Both the position numbers and the translations under genes were made by a program. The notes below the pieces were generated by a model. It was not told the DNA's origin and made no database searches. It was given only the letters and a program-made list of their open reading frames with translations. From Streptococcus cristatus AS 1.3089 (GTDB lineage Bacteria; Bacillota; Bacilli; Lactobacillales; Streptococcaceae): a stretch of DNA of 64,000 bases. This document shows, piece by piece, positions 8,486-19,308 of the stretch (positions are counted from its first letter, which is position 1; every line of letters starts with the position of its first letter). The stretch is taken from contig NC_021175.1 in the NCBI RefSeq assembly GCF_000385925.1, positions 248,501-312,500 on the forward strand, read 5' to 3'.

Positions 8486-9037
8486 ATGCCAAGACCTGCA
8501 ACAAAAAACGATTTACTGGCTGCAGCTACAGAAAATTTCGAAAAACTCAATCTGCTCATTTCGAACATGACAGCAGAAGAGTTGGCAAGGCCCTTTGATT
8601 TTTCAAAGGATGAGAAAAAGAAAGAAGCTCACTGGAAGCGCGATCGGAATCTGAGGGATGTCTTAATACATCTTTATGAGTGGCACCAGCTGCTGCTCAA
8701 CTGGGTGCAGGCCAATCAAAGGGGAGAAGAGAAGTCCTTCCTGCCTGCTCCCTACAATTGGAGAACTTATGGTGAGATGAATATCGCATTTTGGGAAAAG
8801 CACCAGCAAACCTCTCTTGAGGAGGCAAGTTCTTTGCTGGCTAGTTCATATAGAGCTGTCCTAGACCTAGCCGCAACCTTGACCAATGAAGAATTATTTT
8901 CTAAAGGAGTTTATAAATGGACGGGTGGAACGACCTTGGGCTCCTATTTTGTCAGCGCCACATCCAGCCACTATGATTGGGCTATGAAAAAGCTTAAAGC
9001 TCACCAAAAGAATTGTAAAGGGAATTCCGTCCAATAA
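8486..9037 (+). CDS. ClbS/DfsB family four-helix bundle protein
   Basis: The 183-residue protein matches the ClbS/DfsB (DUF1706) family, related to DinB-like bundles, with an N-terminal MPRPATKNDLLAAA, the helix DVLIHLYEWHQLLLNW and a C-terminal TSSHYDWAMKKL. E. coli ClbS is a cyclopropane hydrolase that protects against colibactin; most members have no assigned substrate. It shares a transcript with the GyrI-like gene under the probable WYL operator, suggesting a small-molecule or genotoxin response. Start ATG 8486 follows AGGAGGAATG. Confidence 0.85.
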   Translation: MPRPATKNDLLAAATENFEKLNLLISNMTAEELARPFDFSKDEKKKEAHWKRDRNLRDVLIHLYEWHQLLLNWVQANQRGEEKSFLPAPYNWRTYGEMNIAFWEKHQQTSLEEASSLLASSYRAVLDLAATLTNEELFSKGVYKWTGGTTLGSYFVSATSSHYDWAMKKLKAHQKNCKGNSVQ

Positions 9038-9063
9038 AGTTTTCTAGGACTTGAGACTGATTT

Positions 9064-9090
9064 TTAGCACTCTTGCAAAAAGAGTGCTAA
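9064..9090. promoter_or_regulatory. CIRCE operator 1
   Basis: Perfect TTAGCACTC-N9-GAGTGCTAA, the HrcA-binding consensus, upstream of the hrcA -35 box. The stem is followed by six Ts, so it may also terminate the ClbS-like transcript. Confidence 0.97.
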
Positions 9091-9107
9091 TTTTTTGAGT
9101 TTTTGTC

Positions 9108-9135
9108 TTGACTTTCATTTTCAAGAGTGTATAAT
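9108..9135 (+). promoter_or_regulatory. SigA promoter of the hrcA operon
   Basis: TTGACT (9108-9113) and TATAAT (9130-9135) with a 16-bp spacer, lying between two CIRCE operators. Confidence 0.88.
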
Positions 9136-9146
9136 AGAATCATGGT

Positions 9147-9173
9147 TTAGCACTCGAGGTGTTAGAGTGCTAA
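9147..9173. promoter_or_regulatory. CIRCE operator 2
   Basis: A second perfect TTAGCACTC-N9-GAGTGCTAA, placed at the transcription start region downstream of the -10 box. Two CIRCE copies bracket the promoter, consistent with tight HrcA autoregulation. Confidence 0.97.
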
Positions 9174-9229
9174 ATATAAAAAATAAAATCTCGCCAGTGG
9201 CTGGAATTTTCTAAAGAGAGGTGAAGTCC

Positions 9230-10264
9230 TTGGTAACAGAACGCCAAAATGAGATTTTAAATCTAATTATTGATATCTTTACCAAGACGCAGGAGCCTGT
9301 CGGTTCTAAAGCTTTACAAGAGTCTATCCAGTCTTCGAGTGCCACCATCCGTAATGACATGGCGGCCTTGGAAAAGGAAGGACTGCTGGAAAAGGCCCAT
9401 ACATCGAGTGGTCGCAAGCCCAGTGTCGCTGGTTTCCAGTATTTCGTCCGGAATTCCTTGTCCTTTGACCAGCTGGCGGAAAATGAGCTCTACGAGGTCG
9501 TCAAGGCCTTCGATCAAGAGTTTTTCAAGCTGGAGGATATCCTACAGCGGGCGGCAGATGTCTTGGCAGAGTTGAGTGATTGCACGGTTGTAGCCCTTGA
9601 TGTCGAGCCTAGTCGGCAGCGACTGACAGCTTTTGATATCGTGGTTCTCAGTCAGCATGCAGCTTTAGCTGTCTTTACTTTGGATGAGTCCAATACCCTG
9701 ACCAGTCAGTTCATGATTCCTAGGAATTTTCTCCAGGAAGACCTACTGCGCTTGAGGGATATGATTCAGGAGCGCTTTCTGGGACAGACGGTATTAGATA
9801 TTCACTATAAGATTCGGACGGAGATCCCGCAGATTATCCAGCGTTACTTTACGACGACAGACAATGTTCTCGATCTCTTTGAGCATATTTTTGCTCAGAT
9901 GTTTTCGGAAAAAGTAACTGTAGCTGGTAAGGTCCAGTTGTTACGTTTTGCGGATCTTGAGGCCTATCAGTTCTTTGATGATCGACAGAAGGTAGCCTTT
10001 GAAATCCGTGACAGCTTAGCTGAGGATCAAATGCAAAATGTCCGAGTCGCAGCTAGCCAAGAGGACTGTCTGGCTAATCTAACCTTGATTTCCAGCAAAT
10101 TCCTGATTCCCTATCGGGGCTTTGGGATGTTGGCAGTGGTTGGTCCAGTTAATCTGGATTACCAAAAGGTGGTTAGTCAACTCAATGTTGTCAATCGGGT
10201 CCTAACTATGAAACTCATCGATTTCTACCGATATTTGAGTAGTAATCATTATGAGGTGAGTTGA
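9230..10264 (+). CDS. hrcA: Heat-inducible transcription repressor HrcA
   Basis: HrcA binds CIRCE and represses the grpE-dnaK-dnaJ genes. I chose the TTG at 9230, giving 344 residues beginning [11 protein letters not shown] as in other streptococci. A GTG at 9221 is in frame but sits inside the AGAGAGGTG ribosome site. The N-terminal winged helix (residues 1-75) contains [19 protein letters not shown] and [19 protein letters not shown]-like and dimerisation parts follow. The stop codon lies next to a possible upstream grpE ATG, so the genes are tightly linked. Confidence 0.95.
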   Translation: MVTERQNEILNLIIDIFTKTQEPVGSKALQESIQSSSATIRNDMAALEKEGLLEKAHTSSGRKPSVAGFQYFVRNSLSFDQLAENELYEVVKAFDQEFFKLEDILQRAADVLAELSDCTVVALDVEPSRQRLTAFDIVVLSQHAALAVFTLDESNTLTSQFMIPRNFLQEDLLRLRDMIQERFLGQTVLDIHYKIRTEIPQIIQRYFTTTDNVLDLFEHIFAQMFSEKVTVAGKVQLLRFADLEAYQFFDDRQKVAFEIRDSLAEDQMQNVRVAASQEDCLANLTLISSKFLIPYRGFGMLAVVGPVNLDYQKVVSQLNVVNRVLTMKLIDFYRYLSSNHYEVS

Positions 10265-10302
10265 ACATGAAATTACATAAATTCCTAAAAAGGAGGCGAA
10301 AA

Positions 10303-10827
10303 ATGTCTGAGGAAATAAAAAACGAAGAAGTAAAAGAAGAGGAAGTAGTAGAAACTGCTGAAGAGGCTGTTGAAACTGCTCCTGAAAAATCAGAATTAGA
10401 ATTAGCCAATGAGCGGGCAGAAGATTTTGAAAATAAATACCTTCGCGCTCATGCGGAAATGCAAAACATCCAACGTCGTGCCAACGAAGAACGCCAACTC
10501 TTGCAACGTTATCGAAGCCAAGATTTAGGGAAAGCTATTTTACCTTCCTTGGACAACCTTGAGCGTGCGCTTGCCGTTGAAGGCTTGACAGATGATGTTA
10601 AAAAAGGTCTGGAAATGGTACAAGAAAGCTTGATTCATGCCCTTAAAGAAGAAGGAATTGAAGAAATCGCGGCGGACGGAGCATTTGACCATAACTATCA
10701 CATGGCCATCCAAACCGTTCCAGCAGATGACGAGCACCCAGCTGATACCATCGCACAAGTCTTCCAAAAAGGCTATAAACTCCATGATCGCATCCTAAGA
10801 CCAGCAATGGTGGTGGTTTATAACTAG
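10303..10827 (+). CDS. grpE: Nucleotide exchange factor GrpE
   Basis: The 174-residue protein has an acidic disordered N-terminus, a coiled coil (about residues 40-90, with [17 protein letters not shown]) and the C-terminal beta domain with [18 protein letters not shown]. It releases ADP from DnaK. AAAAAGGAGGCG lies just upstream of the ATG at 10303, which makes the longer frame from 10261 unlikely. It is followed by a 260-bp structured spacer before dnaK. Confidence 0.96.
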   Translation: MSEEIKNEEVKEEEVVETAEEAVETAPEKSELELANERAEDFENKYLRAHAEMQNIQRRANEERQLLQRYRSQDLGKAILPSLDNLERALAVEGLTDDVKKGLEMVQESLIHALKEEGIEEIAADGAFDHNYHMAIQTVPADDEHPADTIAQVFQKGYKLHDRILRPAMVVVYN

Positions 10828-10885
10828 GCTAGAGAACTTAAAAAACTTGTCCGAAACGACAATAAACTATGAAGAAAGATAAGAG

Positions 10886-11043
10886 GCAAGCCGGAGGCTT
10901 GCAAGGAAGATATTTCCCGCCGTGGTGAAAGTTTCAGTAGCTTATGCTACTGAAGCAGGGGATTTTTGAGACAATAGGCTCAAAAATAAGTGATGAAATC
11001 CCGTAGGGAGTTGCTCACGTCCCCACCACTTAAGGGGAATATC
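10886..11043 (+). ncRNA. Structured RNA leader candidate between grpE and dnaK
   Basis: Reading the spacer shows a hairpin GCAAGCC/GGCTTGC (10886-10902). After it comes a closed domain whose outer stem pairs 10909-10918 with 11034-11043 (10 bp, one G-U). Inside, GTGGTG (10922-10927) pairs with CACCAC (11024-11029). Further in are a 9-bp hairpin at 10933-10954 with loop TTAT and a hairpin pairing 10963-10970 with 10979-10986. No long open frame or T-tract terminator is present. I do not recognise a named family. An RNA-processing or regulatory role for dnaK is inference. Confidence 0.6.
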
Positions 11044-11075
11044 AAGAAAAATCAAAATTAGAATTAAAATAATAA

Positions 11076-12917
<1,842 letters not shown>

Positions 12918-12953
12918 GATGTTGAGGCGTTAAGAAAACGAAAGAAAAATAGG

Positions 12954-13244
12954 AAGCCATCGCCTTGTGCGATGCACAAAAGATGGCTTATCTTTTTTCC
13001 GAAGTTTTTAGCCGAAACTCAGTTAAGCATTGCTAGTTTGATTTTTAAAACTCGAACTAGTAAGTATAAGAAGAAATCCAGAGGTTGCAACCCAGCCTCT
13101 GTTTTTCGGTAAGAAAAGAGTTGGAACGTAAATTTTTGGTTTTTCTTTAAACTAAGTTAGAAAGGAACTGAACCCGACCTAAATTCTAGGAAAAAAGAGA
13201 AATCAGTCTGGGAGCATCACTCCGTCGCCTGATTTCCTATTTTT
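12954..13244 (+). terminator. dnaK-dnaJ spacer with a series of terminator-like hairpins
   Basis: The 357-bp spacer holds at least four stem-loops. First, AAGCCATC (12954-12961) pairs with GATGGCTT (12982-12989), with an inner TTGTGC/GCACAA stem and a T6 tract. Second, CTAGTTTGA (13033-13041) pairs with TCGAACTAG (13052-13060). Third, CAGAGG (13079-13084) pairs with CCTCTG (13096-13101), then T5. Fourth, GAAATCAG (13199-13206) pairs with CTGATTTC (13229-13236), with inner GGAG/CTCC, then T5. These should lower dnaJ transcription relative to dnaK. Confidence 0.75.
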
Positions 13245-13274
13245 CAGTCGAATTTTACGGTCTTGGTATCTTAA

Positions 13275-14405
13275 ATGAACAATACAGAATTTTATGATCG
13301 TTTAGGTGTCTCTAAGAATGCTTCTCAGGATGAGATCAAGAGAGCCTATCGGAAATTATCTAAAAAATATCACCCAGATATCAATAAGGAGCCTGGGGCG
13401 GAAGATAAATACAAAGAAGTCCAAGAGGCTTATGAAACGCTGAGCGATGAGCAAAAGCGGGCTGCCTATGACCAATATGGCGCAGCGGGTGCCAATGGTG
13501 GCTTTGGTGGTGCAGGCGGCTTCGGTGGCTTTGATGGCTCTGGTTTTGGCGGCTTCGAAGACATCTTTTCTAGCTTCTTTGGTGGTGGCGCAACTCGTAA
13601 TCCAAACGCTCCACGCCAAGGGGATGATCTCCAGTATCGGGTAAATCTCCGCTTTGAAGAGGCTATTTTCGGGGCAGAAAAAGAAGTGAAATACAATCGT
13701 GAGGCGAGTTGCCATACTTGTCACGGTTCAGGTGCCAAGCCAGGAACTAGCCCAGTAACTTGTGGCCGCTGTCATGGTTCTGGTGTTATCAATGTTGATA
13801 CGCAGACACCGCTGGGCATGATGCGTCGACAAGTGACTTGTGATGTCTGTCACGGTCGCGGACAAGAAATCAAAAGTCCATGCGAAACCTGCCATGGAAC
13901 AGGACATGAAAAGCAAGCGCATAGCGTTCATGTAAAAATCCCTGCTGGTGTGGAAACAGGTCAACGAGTTCGCTTGGCGGGTCAAGGTGAGGCAGGCTTT
14001 AATGGCGGTCCTTACGGTGACTTGTATGTAGTGGTGAACGTTGAGCCAAGCGATAAATTTGAGCGAGACGGTTCTACCATTTACTACAAGCTCAACCTCA
14101 ACTTTGTGCAAGCAGCTCTGGGTGACAGTGTGGAAATTCCGACTGTCCATGGAAATGTTGAATTGACAATCCCAGAAGGAACTCAGACTGGCAAACGTTT
14201 CCGCCTGCGTGGTAAAGGAGCACCAAATCTACGCGATGGAAGTGTCGGTGACCAATATGTCACTGTCAATGTCGTAACGCCGACAGGACTCAATGATCGT
14301 CAAAAGGCAGCTCTTAAGGATTTTGCGGCGGCTGGAGACATCACAGTGAGCCCTAAAAAGAAAGGCTTCTTTGATAAGATGAAAGATGTCTTTGAAGGGG
14401 AATAA
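13275..14405 (+). CDS. dnaJ: Chaperone DnaJ (Hsp40)
   Basis: The 376-residue type I J-protein has a J domain (residues 1-70, with HPD in [11 protein letters not shown]), a Gly/Phe-rich region (75-110), four CxxCxGxG-type zinc repeats ([32 protein letters not shown] at about 145-210) and C-terminal substrate domains. It stimulates DnaK ATPase. The ATG at 13275 matches the streptococcal start but has no visible Shine-Dalgarno sequence, which is unusual for a gene in this operon. Confidence 0.97.
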   Translation: MNNTEFYDRLGVSKNASQDEIKRAYRKLSKKYHPDINKEPGAEDKYKEVQEAYETLSDEQKRAAYDQYGAAGANGGFGGAGGFGGFDGSGFGGFEDIFSSFFGGGATRNPNAPRQGDDLQYRVNLRFEEAIFGAEKEVKYNREASCHTCHGSGAKPGTSPVTCGRCHGSGVINVDTQTPLGMMRRQVTCDVCHGRGQEIKSPCETCHGTGHEKQAHSVHVKIPAGVETGQRVRLAGQGEAGFNGGPYGDLYVVVNVEPSDKFERDGSTIYYKLNLNFVQAALGDSVEIPTVHGNVELTIPEGTQTGKRFRLRGKGAPNLRDGSVGDQYVTVNVVTPTGLNDRQKAALKDFAAAGDITVSPKKKGFFDKMKDVFEGE

Positions 14406-14416
14406 AGAAGGAAGAG

Positions 14417-14439
14417 GCAGAGTTAGTATTCTGCTTTTT
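14417..14439 (+). terminator. Short terminator after dnaJ
   Basis: GCAGA (14417-14421) pairs with TCTGC (14430-14434), followed by TTTTT. It is a weak hairpin and ends only 15 bp before the next gene. Confidence 0.55.
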
Positions 14440-14454
14440 CGTTAGGAGAAAAAA

Positions 14455-14859
14455 ATGACAGAATTTCAAGACTTTATCGAGCAAGTTTTCAAGGAGCAAT
14501 ATGAGGCTTCTTTTGGTCCAGATATGCTTGAAGAACTTGAGCCCAAGGATTATTATCTGATACGGGAAGAGGAAGGAAACTTGATCGCCGTGCTCCATGC
14601 CCAGCAGGTGTTGGAAAACATCCATATCAAGGCCTTAGTGGTAGATAAGGGACACCAGAAAAAGGGCTTGGGAGCTAGTCTGCTGGCAGAATTAGAAGAA
14701 AGGGCTGAGAAAGCGGGAGTCAGCAGCATCACCTTGTCCACCAAATCTTACCAAGCCAAGGATTTTTACATCAAGCAAGGCTATAAAATCTATGCCAGTC
14801 TGGAAGACGTGCCTCAAAAAGGTGCGACCAAATATCATTTTATCAAGCGACTGGGCTGA
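14455..14859 (+). CDS. GNAT family N-acetyltransferase
   Basis: The 134-residue protein has the GNAT fold with the acetyl-CoA motif A region ALVVDKGHQKKGLGASLLAELEERA (about residues 60-85; loop QKKGLG) and a C-terminal FYIKQGYKIYA motif B. The substrate cannot be deduced. Start ATG 14455 follows AGGAGAAAAA. It is flanked by short terminators and may be an independent unit downstream of dnaJ. Confidence 0.85.
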   Translation: MTEFQDFIEQVFKEQYEASFGPDMLEELEPKDYYLIREEEGNLIAVLHAQQVLENIHIKALVVDKGHQKKGLGASLLAELEERAEKAGVSSITLSTKSYQAKDFYIKQGYKIYASLEDVPQKGATKYHFIKRLG

Positions 14860-14868
14860 ATTGTTTTT

Positions 14869-14898
14869 AGAATAGAAGTCAAGTTGGCTTCTATTTCT
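14869..14898 (+). terminator. Terminator after the GNAT gene
   Basis: AATAGAAG (14871-14878) pairs with CTTCTATT (14888-14895), followed by a short T-rich stretch. Confidence 0.65.
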
Positions 14899-14907
14899 TA
14901 AATCATT

Positions 14908-14936
14908 TTACATACATACAGCGTGTATGTTATAAT
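14908..14936 (+). promoter_or_regulatory. TetR-type operator inside the promoter of the tetR-alk operon
   Basis: TTACAT (14908-14913) and TATAAT (14931-14936) are spaced by 17 bp. The spacer is filled by a perfect inverted repeat ACATACA (14910-14916), 7 nt, TGTATGT (14924-14930). An operator lying between -35 and -10 is typical for autorepression by TetR family proteins. The match to the downstream TetR gene is inferred from position. Confidence 0.7.
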
Positions 14937-15074
14937 TAAGACTGAAAAGTTTTTTTGGGAATTAAGACATTATTTTAATAAACAAAGATGTGCTGGCTCA
15001 GTACAAGGGGCTATTTCTGATTTTCAGAAAGACTTGCTTTAGAGTGTTAGAGCAGTTTAAAATGGAGAGTGAGA

Positions 15075-15662
15075 ATGAATAAAAAACAGCAGGCTTCACT
15101 AGAGACAAGTAGCAAAATATTAGCCATCGCCCGGAAACATTTTTCTTTAAAGGGTTATGCAGAAACTTCCTTGGAAGAAATTGTAGATGAGCTGGGAATG
15201 ACAAGAGGCGCACTTTATCATCATTTCGGGAATAAGAAAACTTTATTTACCGCCGTACTGGCACAAATTCAGTCCGAACTGGGATCTTATGTAGAAAAAA
15301 ACGCTCTGGAAGCACACGATTCTTGGGAGCAGTTGGTGGAAGGCTGTGTTGCTTTTGTTCGTTTTGCGACCTTGACCGAAAATAAACGTATTCTCCTGCT
15401 TGATGGTCCCAATGTCGTTGAGTGGAAAGAGTGGTGTCGTCAGGACGAGGCTAATTCTTTCTTTCATTTGAGAGAGCAATTAGACATTTTATATAAAGAA
15501 GGAAGACTTATCTCTATTGATCTGGGTATGGCGGCTCATATGATTTCAGGTGCCTTGAATGAATTGTCCCTCTATCTGGCAGAGAAAGAGGAAGAAGCAG
15601 ACATTAGAGGAGCAGTGAGCAGTCTTTTGAAAGGATTTAAAAATCATGGCGAAAAAGGTTAA
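15075..15662 (+). CDS. TetR/AcrR family transcriptional regulator
   Basis: The 195-residue protein has an N-terminal TetR helix-turn-helix (residues 10-56, with FSLKGYAETSLEEIVDELG and TRGALYHHFGNKKTLF) and an all-helical ligand domain. I chose the ATG at 15075 behind GGAGAG; a GTG at 15069 is also in frame. The last 17 bp overlap the DNA alkylation repair gene, so both are one operon. A perfect inverted repeat within the upstream promoter is its probable operator. The inducer is unknown. Confidence 0.9.
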   Translation: MNKKQQASLETSSKILAIARKHFSLKGYAETSLEEIVDELGMTRGALYHHFGNKKTLFTAVLAQIQSELGSYVEKNALEAHDSWEQLVEGCVAFVRFATLTENKRILLLDGPNVVEWKEWCRQDEANSFFHLREQLDILYKEGRLISIDLGMAAHMISGALNELSLYLAEKEEEADIRGAVSSLLKGFKNHGEKG

Positions 15663-16407
15663 GGATTATTATGATTTGGTTTATGCCGAGGATCTGAGTC
15701 GTCGTCTGCAAGAAGTAACAGATAAATTTGATGCTCAGCATTTTATGTCTCTAGTTGAAAGCGACTTAGAAGCCTTGGAATTTACTCAGCGTCAAGAGCT
15801 GCTGGCAAAGAGTATCAAAGAATGTTTGCCGCTTTCTTATGCGGATTCTCTGAAGGTTTTTGAGCAGATACTTGGTCCGGAGTTAGAGGGCGGCTTGGGG
15901 ATGTTCTCAGAAGGATACTGGTTGTGGCCGATTGGCAAATACCTAGAACTTTACGGAGGTCAGGAATTCGAGCTGAGTGCAGCCTTCAGTAAGGAATTAA
16001 CCAAGCGATTTACTGGAGAATTTTCCATGCGGCCTTTGCTGGCTAATTATCCCAAAGCTACGATGGATTTACTGTTAGAGTGGAGCCGAGATGAGAATAT
16101 GCGTGTCCGCAGGTTAGCCAGCGAGTGTATGCGGATCCGACTGCCTTGGGCTAAGAAGCAGACTGTGGTCTTAGATTATTTTGATGAATTTACCGCTATT
16201 TTAAGAAATCTAAAGGATGATGCGGATAAATCAATCCAAAAAAGCGTCGCGAATAATCTGAATGATTTATATAAAGAAGATCCTGAGAAATTTGAGCGTA
16301 TCATTCAGACTTGGCAAGCGGAAGAATTGAGTCCGAGTTGCGCTTGGATTATCAAGCATGCTTCGCGAACAAAAAATAAAGCAGAAAAACAAGCTTTGCT
16401 AGTCTAG
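15646..16407 (+). CDS. DNA alkylation repair protein (AlkC/AlkD-like HEAT-repeat glycosylase)
   Basis: The 253-residue helical protein matches the DNA alkylation repair family built from HEAT-like repeats. Recognisable parts are the N-terminal region with LPLSYADSLKVFEQILG, the WPIGKYLELYG segment and the repeat around RRLASECMRIRLPWAKK. Family members excise 3-methyladenine-type lesions. It overlaps the TetR gene, implying coupled translation and regulated expression. The stop codon lies within a bidirectional terminator shared with rnjA. Confidence 0.85.
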   Translation: MAKKVKDYYDLVYAEDLSRRLQEVTDKFDAQHFMSLVESDLEALEFTQRQELLAKSIKECLPLSYADSLKVFEQILGPELEGGLGMFSEGYWLWPIGKYLELYGGQEFELSAAFSKELTKRFTGEFSMRPLLANYPKATMDLLLEWSRDENMRVRRLASECMRIRLPWAKKQTVVLDYFDEFTAILRNLKDDADKSIQKSVANNLNDLYKEDPEKFERIIQTWQAEELSPSCAWIIKHASRTKNKAEKQALLV

Positions 16408-16421
16408 CAAAGCTTGTTTTT
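16385..16421. terminator. Bidirectional terminator between the alkylation repair gene and rnjA
   Basis: A long inverted repeat around AACAAGCTTTGCTAG and its complement, flanked by As on one side and Ts on the other, serves both converging genes. The repair gene stop codon (16405-16407) sits in the 3-prime arm. Confidence 0.9.
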
Positions 16422-18102
16422 AGTTATCTTCGTCTGGTGTAAGCACCATCGGAATAATAATAGGTTCGCGCTCGGTACTTTCGTAGAGGAAAGGACGCAA
16501 GGCGTTGACGATAGCGCCGCTGACAGATTGGACGCTGGCATCTTTATTCTTGAGTGCAATGCGAATTGCATTGAAGAGGATGCGTTGGCTTTGGCGAATG
16601 AGGTCACCTGATTCGCGCATGTAGATAAAGCCGCGGCTGAGAATATCTGGACCGGCCAAAATCATCTGGGACTCAAAGTCAACGGTTGCAACAGCCAGGA
16701 CAACACCGTCCTCAGATAGTTCTTTACGGTCGCGCAGGACAGCAGCTCCGATCTCACCAATGCGGCTCCCATCGACATAGATATCCTGAGCGTTGAAACT
16801 ACCAGCAATACGGGCTGAGTTAGCTGTCAGAGCCAGCACATCACCATTGCTCATAATGAAGATATTATCTTTTGGCACTCCAGTATCAACGGCCAGGCCT
16901 GCATGGATTTTCTGCATGCGGTATTCCCCATGGACTGGCATGAAATATTTAGGCTTAATCAAGCGGAGCATGAGTTTCTGCTCCTGCTGGCCACCGTGTC
17001 CAGAGGTGTGGATGTTGTTAATCTTACCGTGGATAACCTCTACACCGGCTTCGGAAATGATGTTAATCAATTTGTTAACACTGGTCGTATTACCAGGGAT
17101 AGGACTGGATGAGAAGATGACTGTATCTCCAGGCTGCAGCTGAACTTGACGGTGGGTGCCATTGGCAATCCGAGACAGTGCTGCCATAGGCTCACCCTGG
17201 CTTCCGGTACACATAATCAGCACTTCGCCAGCTGGATAGTCCTTGAGTTCATTTGGCTCGATGAAGGTATCTTTAGGAACCTTGATATAGCCCAGCTCAA
17301 TCCCGTTGACAATAGCCTTTTCCATGGAACGGCCAAAGACCGCAATCTTGCGACCGGTCTTGACAGCAGCCTCAGCAGCCTGCTGGAGGCGGAAGATGTT
17401 AGAGGCAAAGGAAGCGAAAATAATCCGTCCATGAATGCCTTCGATAATCTTCATGATAGATTGCCCGACCACTTTTTCGGAATTGGTAAAGGTCGGAACT
17501 TCAGCATTGGTCGAGTCAGATAGGAGACAGAGTACGCCTTCTTCGCCTAGAGCGGCCATACGGTGTAAGTCTGCTGGCTCACCGACTGGTGTAAAGTCAA
17601 ACTTGAAGTCACCGGTACAGACAATCTTACCTTGCGGCGTATGAATGACAATCCCCAAGGGCTCTGGAATAGAGTGGGTTGTCCGGAAGAAAGTCGCCTT
17701 CAGATTTTTAAAGGTCAGCTCTGTGTTTTGATTGATTTCATAGAGCTTGGCATCCCGCAAAAGTCCATGCTCTTCTAGCTTGCCCCGAATGAGGGCTAGC
17801 GCCAAAGGGCCGGCATAGATAGGTACATTGGCTTGCTTGAGCAGGAAAGGAATGCCGCCTATATGATCCTCGTGCCCGTGGGTGATGAGGACAGCTTTTA
17901 CGCGGTCAATATTTTCGACGATATAAGAGTAGTCGGGGATAACATAGTCGATACCCAAGAGATCGTCTTCTGGGAATTTAATCCCAGCATCGATGATGAT
18001 AATCTCATCTTGATACTCAATTCCGTAGGTATTTTTACCGATTTCGCCCAGACCGCCAATGGCGAAAACACCAACTTCTTCTTTCTTTAAGTTATATGCC
18101 AT
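16420..18102 (-). CDS. rnjA: Ribonuclease J1
   Basis: The 560-residue protein is a beta-CASP metallo-beta-lactamase RNase with the metal motif HGHEDH at residues 75-80, [11 protein letters not shown] near 165 and the C-terminal [10 protein letters not shown] (beta-CASP motif C). It is the 5-prime exonuclease and endonuclease of mRNA decay and rRNA maturation in Firmicutes. It lies 2 bp downstream of rpoY in a conserved two-gene operon. Confidence 0.96.
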   Translation of the reverse strand: MAYNLKKEEVGVFAIGGLGEIGKNTYGIEYQDEIIIIDAGIKFPEDDLLGIDYVIPDYSYIVENIDRVKAVLITHGHEDHIGGIPFLLKQANVPIYAGPLALALIRGKLEEHGLLRDAKLYEINQNTELTFKNLKATFFRTTHSIPEPLGIVIHTPQGKIVCTGDFKFDFTPVGEPADLHRMAALGEEGVLCLLSDSTNAEVPTFTNSEKVVGQSIMKIIEGIHGRIIFASFASNIFRLQQAAEAAVKTGRKIAVFGRSMEKAIVNGIELGYIKVPKDTFIEPNELKDYPAGEVLIMCTGSQGEPMAALSRIANGTHRQVQLQPGDTVIFSSSPIPGNTTSVNKLINIISEAGVEVIHGKINNIHTSGHGGQQEQKLMLRLIKPKYFMPVHGEYRMQKIHAGLAVDTGVPKDNIFIMSNGDVLALTANSARIAGSFNAQDIYVDGSRIGEIGAAVLRDRKELSEDGVVLAVATVDFESQMILAGPDILSRGFIYMRESGDLIRQSQRILFNAIRIALKNKDASVQSVSGAIVNALRPFLYESTEREPIIIPMVLTPDEDN

Positions 18103-18104
18103 AG

Positions 18105-18335
18105 TTATAACTCCGTCAATTCGAAGGCGCCTGACTCTTTTTCGTATTCAAGGTGTTTGTCAGACAAGAGTTCGATAAATTCGATATTGTATGGAGTCTT
18201 TTCTTCGACCAATTTGCGGGCTTTGATACGGCCTTCTAATTCATTGGCAGCTTCTACTTCTAAGTAAAGGACACGTGTTTTTTCACGGCGTGGGCTGCGT
18301 TCTTTTGTTTCTTGATAAAAAACTTTGTAAATCAT
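18105..18335 (-). CDS. rpoY: RNA polymerase epsilon subunit
   Basis: The 76-residue protein begins [18 protein letters not shown] and matches the small epsilon subunit (formerly DUF1447) of Firmicute RNA polymerase. It stabilises the enzyme and resembles phage Gp2. I use the ATG at 18335, behind GGAAGGAAAT; an upstream ATG at 18350 overlaps that site. The invariant pairing with rnjA downstream supports the call. Confidence 0.93.
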   Translation of the reverse strand: MIYKVFYQETKERSPRREKTRVLYLEVEAANELEGRIKARKLVEEKTPYNIEFIELLSDKHLEYEKESGAFELTEL

Positions 18336-18621
18336 TTTATTTCCTTCCATTTTTCATGATCAAGCTACAGAAAACGACAGCTAATCAGCTGTTTTCTTTT
18401 ATTCAGTTTTATGAGTAGTAGATTGACCTTGATTCGATATAATTCTAACCAATTATATCATAAAACCAGCTTTTAGTAAAAGACATAGCCGAGAAAATAT
18501 TGTGGAGATTTTCAGAAAAGCTTTTAAGAGGTAATCTGGATAATCAAATGACTGCTTCTCTACCCTTGTGGTCACTTTTATAGTATAATAAGAAGCAAAC
18601 ACTCGAGTAAGGAAGAGAATG

Positions 18622-19308
18622 ATGAAAATTTTAGCGATGGATACGTCAAATAAGGCTCTGTCTCTAGCGATTTTAGAGAATGAGGAGACCTTGGGGCAGG
18701 TGACGCTCAATATCAAGAAAAATCATAGTATTACCCTTATGCCGGCTATCGATTTTCTGATGAATAGTCTGGATATGAAACCGACGGATTTGGATCGGAT
18801 CGCGGTGGCGCAGGGGCCGGGCAGCTACACAGGCCTGAGAATTGCGGTGGCGACAGCCAAGACCCTGGCGCATACCCTCAAGATTGAGCTGGTCGGTGTG
18901 TCTAGTCTGCTGGCTTTAGTACCAGAGCAGGTAGAAGACTTTGTCATTCCTATCATGGATGCTCGCCGCAATAATGTTTATGCTGGCTTTTACCAATCTG
19001 GTCAAGCTGTGCGACCGGAGGCTCATCTGCCTTTGGTAGAGGTTTTGGAAATAGCTGGCGCTGCTAACCAGCCAGTCACTTTTGTCGGAGAAACGACAGC
19101 TTTTGCGGAGCAGATCAAAGTTGCTCTTCCTCAGGCTGCCATTCAGCCGACCTTGCCAGATGCAGCAGTTGTTGGTCGTCTCGGTTTAGACCTGCCAGCC
19201 CAGTCCATTCATGACTTTGTCCCTAACTATCTCAAGCGGGTAGAGGCTGAGGAAAATTGGCTCAAGACCCATCAGGAATCCAGCGATTCTTACATTCAGC
19301 GCCTATGA
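18622..19308 (+). CDS. tsaB: tRNA t6A biosynthesis protein TsaB
   Basis: The ASKHA-fold protein (228 residues from the second ATG) begins MKILAMDTSNKALSLAILEN and contains AVAQGPGSYTGLRIAVATAKT, the TsaB signature. It is the inactive partner that activates TsaD in making threonylcarbamoyladenosine-37 in tRNA. Two adjacent ATGs (18619, 18622) share one AAGGAAGAG site; the second gives the usual N-terminus. Its stop overlaps the rimI start (ATGA), and tsaD follows, so this is a classic t6A operon. Confidence 0.95.
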   Translation: MKILAMDTSNKALSLAILENEETLGQVTLNIKKNHSITLMPAIDFLMNSLDMKPTDLDRIAVAQGPGSYTGLRIAVATAKTLAHTLKIELVGVSSLLALVPEQVEDFVIPIMDARRNNVYAGFYQSGQAVRPEAHLPLVEVLEIAGAANQPVTFVGETTAFAEQIKVALPQAAIQPTLPDAAVVGRLGLDLPAQSIHDFVPNYLKRVEAEENWLKTHQESSDSYIQRL

